From positions 310,001-374,000 of the forward strand of contig CAXXGT010000013.1 of assembly GCA_963664045.2 (NCBI GenBank): a stretch of 64,000 nt of DNA, given 5' to 3'. Origin of the DNA: JAPPHA01 sp963664045. Its GTDB lineage: Bacteria; Pseudomonadota; Alphaproteobacteria; Rhodobacterales; Rhodobacteraceae. Of the stretch, positions 42,350 through 51,347 are shown piece after piece. The translations under genes and the position numbers were made by a program. The notes beneath the pieces were generated by a model. That model was not told the DNA's origin. It did no database searches and saw only the letters and a program-made list of their open reading frames with translations. Each line of letters begins with the position of its first letter. Position 1 is the stretch's first letter.

Positions 42350-43456
42350 TCAGCCAGCCGGCAGCGCGATGCATCTTTCGCTGTCGATCTCGAGGTGGAC
42401 TGCCGCCCCATCTTCAACAGCCTGGCCACCGTCCACCCACACCCGCATACGCGCGAACTCGGTGTCGACAAGCATCTCGGTCCGGTCGCCCAGATACTGA
42501 CTCTTGTGTACTCTGCCGCTGATCAGGTTTTCCACCGACTCCGGGTTCGTCCTGTGCACCCTCATCCACTCTGGCCTCAACAGCACCGTGACATCGCCGG
42601 TCAGCACCTCTGTTCCGCTGGAGACGCGGATAACGCAGGAATCGCGGTCCTCGCCCTCCAGTCGAACTTCGATCAAGCGCGTTTCAGTCGACCCATTCCT
42701 CTCGATCCTGCCCTTCAGGAGATTCGCGACTCCGATGAAGTCGGCCACGAACCGTGTTTTCGGCTCGCTGTAGAGGGAACGTGCATCGCCGCGCTGCTCG
42801 ATTCTGCCGGCGTTCATGACGAGCAGTTCGTCACCAAGGGCCATCGCCTCCGCCTGATCGTGCGTCACATAGATCGCGGTGGTCCCGATGCCGCGCTGAA
42901 TGTCCTTCAGCAGATAGCGCATCTCCTCGCGAAGTTTCGCGTCAAGGTTGCTGAGTGGTTCGTCAAACAGCAAGACCTTGGGATTGCCGACAATTGCGCG
43001 CGCAAGTGCGACCCGCTGTTGCTGTCCCCCCGACAGGTCCGTCGCGTTGCGGCTACCAAAGTCACCGAGCCGCACAACGTCCAGTGCCTCCCGGACGCGA
43101 CGCGAGATCTCGGAACTGTCCTCCTTCCTCATTCGCAGAGGAAACGCCACGTTCTCGTGGACGCTCATATGCGGCCAGATGGCGTAGGACTGGGCCACCA
43201 TCCCCATTCCGCGCGCGTTGGGCGGAACGAACAGCCCCTCGTCCACTTTGGTCATGACCTCGCCGTCGATGACGATCTCTCCCGATTCCGGCTGTTCCAG
43301 TCCACCTACACATCGCAGCGTGGTGGTCTTTCCGCATCCGCTGGGTCCAAGAAGGACGAGAAGATTGCCCTTCTCGACCTCGAAATTCACGTCGTCGACG
43401 GCCCATGTTTCGTCGTATCTCTTGCGGAGTCCCTGTATCGTCACGTAACCCGTCAC
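42350..43456 (-). CDS. ABC transporter ATP-binding protein (PotA/FbpC-like)
   Basis: A 368-residue ATPase. Walker A is LLGPSGCGKTTTLR, the Q-loop is GMVAQSYAIWPHMSV, the signature is DLSGGQQQRVALARA, Walker B is VLLFDEPLSNLDAKLR, and the H-loop is YVTHDQAEAM. A C-terminal TOBE-like region (about 285-365) is typical of iron(III), spermidine and similar importers. The start is GTG 43456 with GGGAGG five to six bases upstream; the longer frame runs back through the intercistronic hairpin. Confidence 0.93.
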   Translation of the reverse strand: MTGYVTIQGLRKRYDETWAVDDVNFEVEKGNLLVLLGPSGCGKTTTLRCVGGLEQPESGEIVIDGEVMTKVDEGLFVPPNARGMGMVAQSYAIWPHMSVHENVAFPLRMRKEDSSEISRRVREALDVVRLGDFGSRNATDLSGGQQQRVALARAIVGNPKVLLFDEPLSNLDAKLREEMRYLLKDIQRGIGTTAIYVTHDQAEAMALGDELLVMNAGRIEQRGDARSLYSEPKTRFVADFIGVANLLKGRIERNGSTETRLIEVRLEGEDRDSCVIRVSSGTEVLTGDVTVLLRPEWMRVHRTNPESVENLISGRVHKSQYLGDRTEMLVDTEFARMRVWVDGGQAVEDGAAVHLEIDSERCIALPAG

Positions 43457-43499
43457 CTGGTCCTCCCGGGTATCGGCCGGAATCTCGACATACAGCAAA

Positions 43500-43524
43500 G
43501 GGGCGGCGACAAAGGCGCCGCCCC
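43500..43524 (-). other. intercistronic GC hairpin between binding-protein and ATPase genes
   Basis: A perfect nine-base-pair stem GGGGCGGCG/CGCCGCCCC (43500-43508 with 43516-43524) with a seven-base loop lies between the solute-binding and ATPase genes. No U-tract follows on the minus strand. Such hairpins often protect the upstream mRNA and raise expression of the binding protein over the membrane parts. Confidence 0.7.
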
Positions 43525-43608
43525 GCAATCCCGATTCACGTCGCGTTCCACCATTTCCGAAGAACGCCGGTCCGGGGCGTCAGGCGAAACACGAGACCTG
43601 TTTGCGCG

Positions 43609-44703
43609 TCACTTCGCGAAAATTGCCGCAAATTCTTCCTGAGCAGTCCGCACAAGGTCGGCATTCGTAGCGATCTCCCGATAGTCGGGAGCGAAGGCCG
43701 CGTCGCCGATGTCATCGGCGTTTGGCGTCAGGGCGAAACTGCTGGGAACTCCTTCCCTACCCGGAATTCGACCCTCGTACTTTTCGAAGATCTGCTGCCC
43801 GGGATGACTCCTGAGAAAGTCGATCCACAGCTGGGCGGCGTTCGGATGCGGCGCGTCGGCGAAGGCTGCCGTCGCCTGCTCCTGAAGCATAACGCCTTCC
43901 ATGGGGATCGCGGTCCGAATGTGGGCCGCCCCCTGGTCGGAGAGCACGTTGGCGTCGGCCGAGACCCCGAGAATGGACAGCGGTCTTTCGCCTGACATCA
44001 TCATCTCAACGCCATGCATTGAATTCGAAGCGATCAGCACGTCCTGTGCCGCCAACTTCTCCCAGTAGTCCTCCGGCAGCCTTTGCTTCAGGTAGTGGTA
44101 CACGAGGGCCACCGATTGCAGGGACGAACCGTCCATCAGGCTCATCTTTCCCTTTAACTCCGGTTTCAGCAGGTCGTGCCAACTCGTGATCTCCAGATCG
44201 GGCAGCTCGTCGCCGTTCCACATCGGAAACATCATGTACATGTCCGACGTCCAGTACGGCCGGTTATTCAGGCCGATCCTTTCCGGCAGCTTCATGTGTT
44301 CGTACTCGGGTGACTCATATGCCATGATCAGACCGCGTTCGACCGCGTCGGTCAGCCACGTGATTGCAGGCATCGTGGTCACGTCGCCAGAAATCGGAAC
44401 GCCCTGACTCACCTCCGCCTCGATTCGAGCGATTGTCCCGGACGTGTTCCTGATGTCGTAAGACACCTTGAAGTCGTCGGGCAGGCACCAATGGCTGATG
44501 AACCCCTCGCGATGCGCGTTCTGCGTCTCGGGTGTCTCGAAGACGCTCGCGACAACGATCAGTTCGCCCTCTTCGATTGCCTGCGCAACCCGAGGATCGT
44601 CGCACCGATCCTCAGCGACGACGCCCGCGGCATTCAAAATCGCGATTGCGCCGACCGCCAAGGCGGAAGCGGAACGCGACAACACGGTTCTGTAAGTCTT
44701 CAT
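43609..44703 (-). CDS. ABC transporter extracellular solute-binding protein
   Basis: A 364-residue periplasmic protein of the iron/polyamine-type binding family (SBP_bac clusters). A signal peptide (about 1-30, SASALAVGAIAILNAAGVVA) precedes EEGELIVVASVFETPET. Later segments YDIRNTSGTIARIEAEVSQG and FLRSHPGQQIFEKYEGRIPG are typical of the Fe(III)-like group. The start ATG 44703 has GAGGAGGG upstream. It is the first gene of the importer operon (binding protein, ATPase, permease). The substrate cannot be read from sequence. Confidence 0.9.
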   Translation of the reverse strand: MKTYRTVLSRSASALAVGAIAILNAAGVVAEDRCDDPRVAQAIEEGELIVVASVFETPETQNAHREGFISHWCLPDDFKVSYDIRNTSGTIARIEAEVSQGVPISGDVTTMPAITWLTDAVERGLIMAYESPEYEHMKLPERIGLNNRPYWTSDMYMMFPMWNGDELPDLEITSWHDLLKPELKGKMSLMDGSSLQSVALVYHYLKQRLPEDYWEKLAAQDVLIASNSMHGVEMMMSGERPLSILGVSADANVLSDQGAAHIRTAIPMEGVMLQEQATAAFADAPHPNAAQLWIDFLRSHPGQQIFEKYEGRIPGREGVPSSFALTPNADDIGDAAFAPDYREIATNADLVRTAQEEFAAIFAK

Positions 44704-45387
44704 GATCAACCCTCCTCGTCTATACTTCGAAAATTACGCCTTCCCAAAAGGCATGCTTCTGGCTTGGAGCATTCCAAACTCATGGGAGGATATATTTCCA
44801 GCAGTAATACGTCAAGGTAACGCGTCTTGTAATGCAGTGCGAGCGCATTTGACGGAATACGCATTGCCTTCTGCGTGACTGCGTGATTCCGTGTTGAAAA
44901 ACAGAAACCTGTGTCAGGGATGAGGCAGAAAAACCCAGAATTCGGACGATTCTTCGAAGTGGTTGAAGACCCCCCGGAGCAGCAACGCGTCCCGTGCATG
45001 GGCTCAGACTGTTCCGTCACGAACCGGGCGGTTCGTCCCGCGTTCCTTCGCCGCTTCATGAGGCTTGGCACGGCACCCCTGGGCACGACGCCCTTTCGCC
45101 TTTTCGCCGCTGTTCAGGGTTCTCGATCTGGAATGACTGAAATGGGCGCCCTTCCTCTTGCAGTGGATCGGGCCGACCAGCTCGTTTTGAACATGGCCGC
45201 AATCGACGGCAATGTCGTGTTTCTGATGCGGAAGCCAGCGCTGATCCGCGCGCGGGTCGCGCCGACAGGCAAGAAGCATTCGATGCGCAGAAAGCTGAAA
45301 AGGGGGCCAGGCGAGACGGCAGCTTCCTTCTGAAACTCGTCAGTCAATCTTGATCATATCAGCGATCTACTTGGCCGGATTTTAGGC
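44704..45387. other. 684-base region without a supported gene
   Basis: The left end is A/T-richer and holds the promoter of the ABC importer. Frames on both strands between 44910 and 45350 are open for up to 140 codons but show no domain, no good RBS and odd composition; they may be decayed sequence. Confidence 0.4.
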
Positions 45388-46251
45388 TCAGGCTTTCGCC
45401 ATCCGCGAAACCGCGAGGAACACCGCCGAATTGTCGAGATCGCTGTCCCCCGCCTGTTCGGCGTTCTCCATCACCTCGAGATAGCGATTGACCATCGGCA
45501 TGTTCCCGTGCCCGTTGCGTGCGGCAATCTCGCGGATCAGCTTGAAATCCTTTTGAGACTGGGCGATCCGGCCGAGTGGCGTGAAGTCGCGCGCGACCAT
45601 CATTGGTCCTTTCGCGGTCATGACATCGGAGCGCGCCGCGGAGCGCAGCGCCGTCTGCAGGTAAGCCGCCGGGTCGAGGCCCAGCGCTTCGGCAAGGACG
45701 AGGCCTTCCGCGACGGCGGCCCGGTTCAGCCCGAGAACGCAATTGATCGCCAGCTTGGTCCTGTTCCCGTTGCCGATGACCCCGACCCGTTCCCGGTTGG
45801 GCGAAATCGCATCGGCAACCTGTTCGAAGGCGTCGAGCCCTGCCGCGTCGCCGGCAAGCAACAGGAGCGCCGTGCCTTGCCGGACCTGGAGGCTCGTGCC
45901 CGAGATCGGGGCCTCGACGAGCACGATCGAGCGTTTCCGGGCGGACTCCGCCAACGCGACGACCTGGTCGGGGTCGCACGTGCTCATCGTGACGAGCACC
46001 GTGTCCGTGACCTCGGGCGCGGATGCGATTATGTCGGCCAGCTGGTCGGTGCTGAAGACGGCCGAGAGAATGATGTCGCTTTGCCAGATCGTTTCGGGGT
46101 CTGCAGGCATCCCTCCCTTTTCCCGAAGGAGCGTTCCCCGCGCTTCGTCCACATCGTGGCCGACGACGCCATGTCCCGCGGCCAGAAGGCGTTCCGCCAG
46201 GGCCGTGCCGATCAGCCCAAGCCCGAAGATCCCGACGCTCGCGGCCATCAT
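45388..46251 (-). CDS. NAD(P)-dependent beta-hydroxyacid dehydrogenase (HIBADH family)
   Basis: A 287-residue dehydrogenase of the 3-hydroxyisobutyrate/tartronate semialdehyde reductase family. The Rossmann motif is VGIFGLGLIGTALAERLL, the substrate-loop motif is VEAPISGTSLQVRQG (family DxPVSGG), and the catalytic lysine lies in GNGNRTKLAINCVLGLN. The family's usual D-A-P-V-S-G-G is diverged at both ends (E-A-P-I-S-G-T). It lies nine bases after the Gfo/Idh/MocA gene on the same strand; the pair likely acts on one sugar or polyol acid. Confidence 0.88.
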   Translation of the reverse strand: MMAASVGIFGLGLIGTALAERLLAAGHGVVGHDVDEARGTLLREKGGMPADPETIWQSDIILSAVFSTDQLADIIASAPEVTDTVLVTMSTCDPDQVVALAESARKRSIVLVEAPISGTSLQVRQGTALLLLAGDAAGLDAFEQVADAISPNRERVGVIGNGNRTKLAINCVLGLNRAAVAEGLVLAEALGLDPAAYLQTALRSAARSDVMTAKGPMMVARDFTPLGRIAQSQKDFKLIREIAARNGHGNMPMVNRYLEVMENAEQAGDSDLDNSAVFLAVSRMAKA

Positions 46252-46260
46252 GCAGCCCCC

Positions 46261-47334
46261 CTATCCTGCCGCCTTGATGTCGGCCAGCTGCGCAATCGAA
46301 CGGTTCGTCAGCGGCAGCGAGACAGGCTCGCCGATCTCGGCCGACAGGTCCGCGGCCGAATATGCCTCCATCACCAGCCGCGCATCGGCCGGATCGACCA
46401 TTGCGGGGCGATCCATCAGCACGGCCTCGAGGAAATGGACCGTCTCCGGCCCCATCTGGCCGGCAAACACGTGATCCACGTGTTCACCCGGCATGGTCGA
46501 CATCGGGAATTGCGTGCCCTCGGACACCGTGTTCAACCAATGGTCGCGCGCGGTGTCATCCAGGATCAGCGCGCCCTCGGTCCCCGTGATCTCGATCCAG
46601 GTCGCGCAATAGTTCGGATAGCTTGGCGGTAGGTTCCAACCGCCCCCGATGACGACCAGCGTTCCGTCATCCATCGTCACCGTCGTCCACATGCAGTCGT
46701 AGGAACCGTTCAGGTCCTTCATGTAGCCGTAAGCGCCCTGCGCGTAGATCTTCACCGGCCTGGCAGGTTCCAGCAGCCAGAAGACAAAGTCGAGATCATG
46801 GGTGGATTCCATCGCCGCAGGCGACAGCTTGATACGATTGGCGACCTTCTTGCCGAGGTTCCGCGACACGTGGCGGCTGACCATGACGTTGACCACCTTG
46901 CCGAGCCTGCCTTCGGCAATGGACTTCCTGGCATAGGCGATCTTGGGGTTGAACCGCTGCGAATAGCCGATGGTGAATTTCACGTCCCCAGCTCTGGACA
47001 GGGCGATCAGATCGTCGGCTTCCCAGAACTCCAGCGCAATGGGCTTCTCCAGGAGGACGTGCTTGCCCGCCTTCAGGCAATCGCGGGCGATCGGGTAGTG
47101 GGTCTCCTCGGGAGCCGTCGAGATGTAGACCACGCTGATGGCCGGGTTGGAGACGATGTCCCGGTAATCGAGCGTCGCCGTCGCAGGCCCGGTCAGCGCA
47201 CGGACCTCTTCCAGCCGGTCGGGGCGGATTTCACAGATATGCAGTGCATCGACCAGAACCGAATTGGCCAGCGTCTCCGCCCTGATGCCGCCGCACCACC
47301 CGGTCCCGATGACCGCCACCTCCGTCGTCGCCAT
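46261..47334 (-). CDS. Gfo/Idh/MocA family oxidoreductase
   Basis: A 357-residue NAD(P)-dependent oxidoreductase of the glucose-fructose oxidoreductase/inositol dehydrogenase family. The dinucleotide motif is VAVIGTGWCGGIRAE and the conserved lysine is in VLLEKPIAL. The substrate domain has TIGYSQRFNP and the STHDLDFVFWLL histidine/aspartate segment. It is first in a two-gene minus-strand unit with the HIBADH-like gene. A near-mirror pair lies at 48532-50997 on the plus strand. Confidence 0.9.
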   Translation of the reverse strand: MATTEVAVIGTGWCGGIRAETLANSVLVDALHICEIRPDRLEEVRALTGPATATLDYRDIVSNPAISVVYISTAPEETHYPIARDCLKAGKHVLLEKPIALEFWEADDLIALSRAGDVKFTIGYSQRFNPKIAYARKSIAEGRLGKVVNVMVSRHVSRNLGKKVANRIKLSPAAMESTHDLDFVFWLLEPARPVKIYAQGAYGYMKDLNGSYDCMWTTVTMDDGTLVVIGGGWNLPPSYPNYCATWIEITGTEGALILDDTARDHWLNTVSEGTQFPMSTMPGEHVDHVFAGQMGPETVHFLEAVLMDRPAMVDPADARLVMEAYSAADLSAEIGEPVSLPLTNRSIAQLADIKAAG

Positions 47335-48531
47335 CTCACTCCTCCCGCCTTGTCAAATTTGCGTGCGCCCTGCCCCAGCTAGCCTGCCTCCGCCGAGATC
47401 TCCAACAATCATTCCTGATGCCAGCCATCAGTCAAAACCAGCGAGCCGAAAACAGAAAAAAGTCAGCAGATCCCCGCAAGTGTGACTGCCGCGTTGGTTC
47501 CAAAATCAAACACGGGCGACCCCGAAACTCATTGGCACCATCTCAACCGAAGCTCTTCTGTTTTGCCTACGGCCTCGATGAAAGCAAGCAGGATATAGTT
47601 CAACGTCGCCAGAAGATTCCGAAGATTGTCATGAACCGCGCGGGCCAAACCGGCATCCGCTGCGCACCCTTGTCGTCGAGATCACCGTTCGCGAAGGACC
47701 GCATCGCTGGTGTGACCCCGGCATTTGCAAGAAGCAGATAGAACGCGGCCTCCAACTGGAGACAAGGCACGGTCACGCCGCGGGCAGTCTTCGGGCGAAC
47801 CCGCCATCGGAAATCCTGTACGCAGTATCGAACCCGAACGGACGGCAGAGTCGACCTGAAGGAAAACCATTATCTCGACCGAGTTCGCGAAGTTTCTTTT
47901 GTGCCTCGCAGGCGTGTTCACTGCGCACGCGATGATGGCTGCAAGGATGAAGAAAGAAAGTGCAAAGGCCCTCCTGGCCCTACACAAGCCCGGATCAATC
48001 TCGCCCACGGCGATCGAGCCCACGCAGTTCCTCGTCAACGCGATCGCGTTCCTGCTGGTTCACGATACCGGCCCGCTCATCGTAGTTGGCGGCGATCCCG
48101 CGCAGGATTTTGCGCACGTCATTGGGCGGCGGGTCGCGGGTACCCGGACTGATTGTCGGCCCGCGCCAGGTCATTGAGCCAAATCCGATCGGCGTGTAAT
48201 ACGGTCCGGGCTCATGAAGCCTGAGTTTGACCGGGGCCGACGGAACATGATCCAGCCTTTCTCGATCTTCAAGTCCGGGGTCGCGCCGGTTGTGTTGGGC
48301 GTTGGGCGTCATCCTCGCTCCGTTCGCAGGTGAGTACTCCGGCGGTTGCTTCTGGTGTTCGAGGACAAGGCTCTGGACTACATGCAGTCACAGTCGATCG
48401 GAACGTTCTTGGTGCTGTCGGTTCTGTTCGTCGTGATCGAAAGGGCGTTCCGCGCCTGTTAAATTGCCCGCGCCAACCGCGCAACGGGCCCAGGATTGGC
48501 GCGGCCAGAACAGTGAGACAGGGGTTTGAAC
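47335..48531. other. 1.2-kb gene-poor region between divergent dehydrogenase genes
   Basis: I can support no intact gene. A plus-strand frame ending near 48462 (MQSQSIGTFLVLSVLFVVIE, then a stop) looks like the hydrophobic tail of a transporter permease. A minus-strand stretch near 47560-47630 (AVHDNLRNLLATLNYILLA) is also protein-like but broken. The region probably holds remains of lost genes and the divergent promoters. Confidence 0.45.
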
Positions 48532-49656
48532 ATGTGCGATCGTAAGGAAATCGGTCTGGCCATCGTTGGCTGCGGGACCATCGGCCGCATCCGGGCAGAA
48601 CTGGCCCGCGCCTATCCCGGTGTCGGATGGATCGGCCTTTGCGACGTGAAATCCGACATCGGCCAACACCTTGCCGATGATGTTCGCGCCGATTTCTTCA
48701 CGACCGACTTCCGCGAATTGTTGCGTCGACCCGAAGTGAGCGCGACCATCATCGCGACGGACGAGAACTTCCACTTCGAACCGACGATGCTTGCCGCTGA
48801 AATGCGGCATTCGCTCTTCATCGAAAAGCCGCTGGCGACCGATGCCCGGCAGTCGGCGCAGATCCTGTCCGCAATCGAAGCGACCGGACTGGACGCCATA
48901 ATTGGCTATACTCAACGATTTCGCCGCCGATTCCTGGCCGTCAAGGAACGGCTCATCACCGGCCAGATTGGCGACGTCCACACCGTCGTCACCCGCGCCT
49001 TCATGAACCGAATGGTGCCCATCGCAACCGTCCGCCGCACCCAGGATAGGGCCACTCTGACGCCGATGGTCGTCTCAGGCACCCATAGCCTCGACATGTC
49101 ACTGTGGCTGATGGAAGGGAAGACCCCCGTAAACGTCTATGCGCAATCCAACGACACGGTCCTCGGCGGGTGGGGCACCAAGGATTCCACCCTTGGTGTT
49201 TTTACAATGGACGACGGAACGATCTTTTCGATGAACATTTCCTGGGCCCTGCCTGAAGTCTGGCCCGGCGCGGTCTACGGGATCGAGATCGGGATCGTCG
49301 GAGCCAAAGGCGTGATCGATATCGAGGACACGCACCGCGATCTCGTGATGGCGACCAATGTCGCGCAAGGCGCGGGCTACGCACCCGAGGGCTACGAGGC
49401 GCCGGAGCGGCATGTCGACTTTCTGACCAGCTACCCGCCAGGCGATCTGCATTGCGGGCAGCTGTGGGGGCCGATGCGAGAGGAAACAAATGCCTGGTTC
49501 CAGCGCCTCCATACCGGGCAGGACACGCCCCATGCGACAGCGGCGGATGGTCATCGCAACCTGCTGCTAACCATGGCAATGGACCTGTCTGCAAAACGCG
49601 GCGAGGTTGTCCCGTTGCCGCCCGATCCGTCGGAACTGATGAATGAGCTCACGTGA
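48532..49656 (+). CDS. Gfo/Idh/MocA family oxidoreductase (second copy)
   Basis: A 374-residue relative of the gene at 46261-47334. The dinucleotide motif is LAIVGCGTIGRIRAELARA, the lysine motif LFIEKPLAT, then IIGYTQRFRRRFLAVKE and the GTHSLDMSLWLMEG segment. The two proteins share the layout R-A-E after the glycine motif, G-Y-x-Q-R-F and H-x-L-D, but are clearly diverged. I prefer ATG 48532 over TTG 48526. A beta-hydroxyacid dehydrogenase gene follows after a 465-base gap. Confidence 0.9.
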   Translation: MCDRKEIGLAIVGCGTIGRIRAELARAYPGVGWIGLCDVKSDIGQHLADDVRADFFTTDFRELLRRPEVSATIIATDENFHFEPTMLAAEMRHSLFIEKPLATDARQSAQILSAIEATGLDAIIGYTQRFRRRFLAVKERLITGQIGDVHTVVTRAFMNRMVPIATVRRTQDRATLTPMVVSGTHSLDMSLWLMEGKTPVNVYAQSNDTVLGGWGTKDSTLGVFTMDDGTIFSMNISWALPEVWPGAVYGIEIGIVGAKGVIDIEDTHRDLVMATNVAQGAGYAPEGYEAPERHVDFLTSYPPGDLHCGQLWGPMREETNAWFQRLHTGQDTPHATAADGHRNLLLTMAMDLSAKRGEVVPLPPDPSELMNELT

Positions 49657-50121
49657 GGACGCCATGACGTTTGAACTAAAATTCGGGGGCCATGCTCGGA
49701 AAACGGCCTGCGCCACATCCCGAGCGTCCCGCTGACCACGGGAAACCTGCCGACTGCAAGGGCCTGGAATTCAGCACTTTGGCCGTCGGGGATCGTCGGT
49801 GCGTCTTCCGCGCCCTCTGCCTTGACCCTGTGGCCATCGACGTGCGCGATCTGCCGAAGCCCGCTGGTTGCGTCGCCGTCTCGGCGGCGAGAGTTGGCCG
49901 AGCCTGCCACTTACTTCCGCCGACCTCGGTCTCCATGTCGGTTTCATTCCCTCGAAACGCCTGGCACTGCACGAAACAGAGAAACCGGAAACCGGAACGA
50001 GGTACGTCTTCCAGGCAACAGCCATGTACAGGGCATCAGGAAACGGGAGTTTCACGCAGGTTCAACAGGGACATTGTGGCAGGCACGGAGCTTGCGCCGG
50101 AACCACAAAAAGGAGCATTCA
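49657..50121. other. 465-base spacer between the two plus-strand dehydrogenase genes
   Basis: A short frame opens at 49664 (MTFELKFGGHARKT) just after the Gfo/Idh/MocA stop and ends within 25 codons; it may be the start of a decayed gene such as a sugar isomerase, but the rest is unreadable in any frame. No intact gene is seen. Confidence 0.4.
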
Positions 50122-50997
50122 ATGACCAAGACCGTTGGCGTAATCGGCCTGGGCAACATGGGCCGCGGAATCGCAAGGAACATTGCCAGTGCAGGCCACA
50201 GCCTGATGGCCTGGGACGTGGCCGAGCCCGCACGAGCAGCCTTTGCCGCTACCGCCTGCATTGCGGCCCCGCCCGAGATGGCGGCCGAAGCGGACATCGT
50301 GATCTTCGTCGTCCCCGGGTCCGGGCAGATCGACGAAGTCCTCGACGCCATGCTGGCGAAAGCCGGACCGGACCTGATCATTTGGGACTTCACGACCTCC
50401 GACCCGGTCTACACAAGACGGCTTGCCGCCCGGGCCGCCGACGCAGGCATTCCCTACATGGATGCGGGCATGACCGGCGGTGGCGCCAAAGGTGCCGACG
50501 AGGGCACGATGACCCTGATGATCGGCGGTGACATCGACGTGCTCGACCGGTCGCGACCCGTCCTCGAAGCCTGCGCGGGCAAGCTGATCCACCTTGGCCC
50601 TTCGGGTGCCGGCCACACGATGAAGGTGGTCCACAACCTGATCACGCACACGAACTTCCTGGCCTGTTCGGAAGCCGGCCGCCTTGCCGAAGCTGCCGGG
50701 ATCGACCTCTCCGACATGATCAGGGTGTTCAATGCCGGCAATGCCCGCAGCTTCATCTCGGAACGCCGCTTCCCCGATCACATCCTGTCTGAAACCTGGG
50801 ACGGCCGCTCGCGGATCTACAACCTGCACAAGGATGTCGGCATGGCCGTGGCCCTTTCAGAAGAGCTGGGCAGCCCGATGCGGATCGGCCACCAGACCCT
50901 CGCGTGGATCCAGGCAGCCGTGGACGCGGGCATGGAGGACGAGGATTTCACGCGCATCTACCCAGCGTTGGACAGTCTGGCGGACAAGTTGCGTTGA
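50122..50997 (+). CDS. NAD(P)-dependent beta-hydroxyacid dehydrogenase (second copy)
   Basis: A 291-residue HIBADH-family enzyme. The Rossmann motif is VGVIGLGNMGRGIARNI, the substrate motif MDAGMTGGGAKGADEG, and the catalytic lysine lies in GAGHTMKVVHNLITHTN. It is closer to the family standard than the copy at 45388-46251. The start ATG 50122 has AGGAG six bases upstream; the frame runs open back to 49822 but the extension has no similarity. Confidence 0.92.
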   Translation: MTKTVGVIGLGNMGRGIARNIASAGHSLMAWDVAEPARAAFAATACIAAPPEMAAEADIVIFVVPGSGQIDEVLDAMLAKAGPDLIIWDFTTSDPVYTRRLAARAADAGIPYMDAGMTGGGAKGADEGTMTLMIGGDIDVLDRSRPVLEACAGKLIHLGPSGAGHTMKVVHNLITHTNFLACSEAGRLAEAAGIDLSDMIRVFNAGNARSFISERRFPDHILSETWDGRSRIYNLHKDVGMAVALSEELGSPMRIGHQTLAWIQAAVDAGMEDEDFTRIYPALDSLADKLR

Positions 50998-51347
50998 AAT
51001 CGCCCGTTCCGAATGCTCAATTCTCGCATTGCGCATACCGGATTACCCGCGCACCCGGTTCAAGCCGCACCATCATGGAGACCAACGGTCAGGTCGACAG
51101 GCCCTGCAAGCACTCTCCAGGGGTGGAAACGATATGAAAAGGTGATCTTCGCCCATCATCACACGGTTACGCAGCCGAGGTTTGTCGCGGTGGGAACGCC
51201 GGCTGCGTGTCTCCCCACAATCCTCGCTCGCCGAAGTCTTGTTCCACGTCGCCGGTCTGTTGCAGGCTCGCCCGCACGTTCTGGTCGCGTCAGGCCGTAA
51301 GTCCGAGATCAATCCGGGTTGTTCTTGACCCAAGCACCGTTTACGTC
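50998..51347. other. 350-base spacer before the aminotransferase gene
   Basis: No gene is supported. It marks the right border of the accessory block and should contain the aminotransferase promoter. Confidence 0.4.

Noticed and set aside
45508..46632. A 374-codon plus-strand frame opposite the dehydrogenase genes
   Set aside because: It is rich in Arg/Asp/Pro with no motif and spans the junction of two well-supported minus-strand genes.
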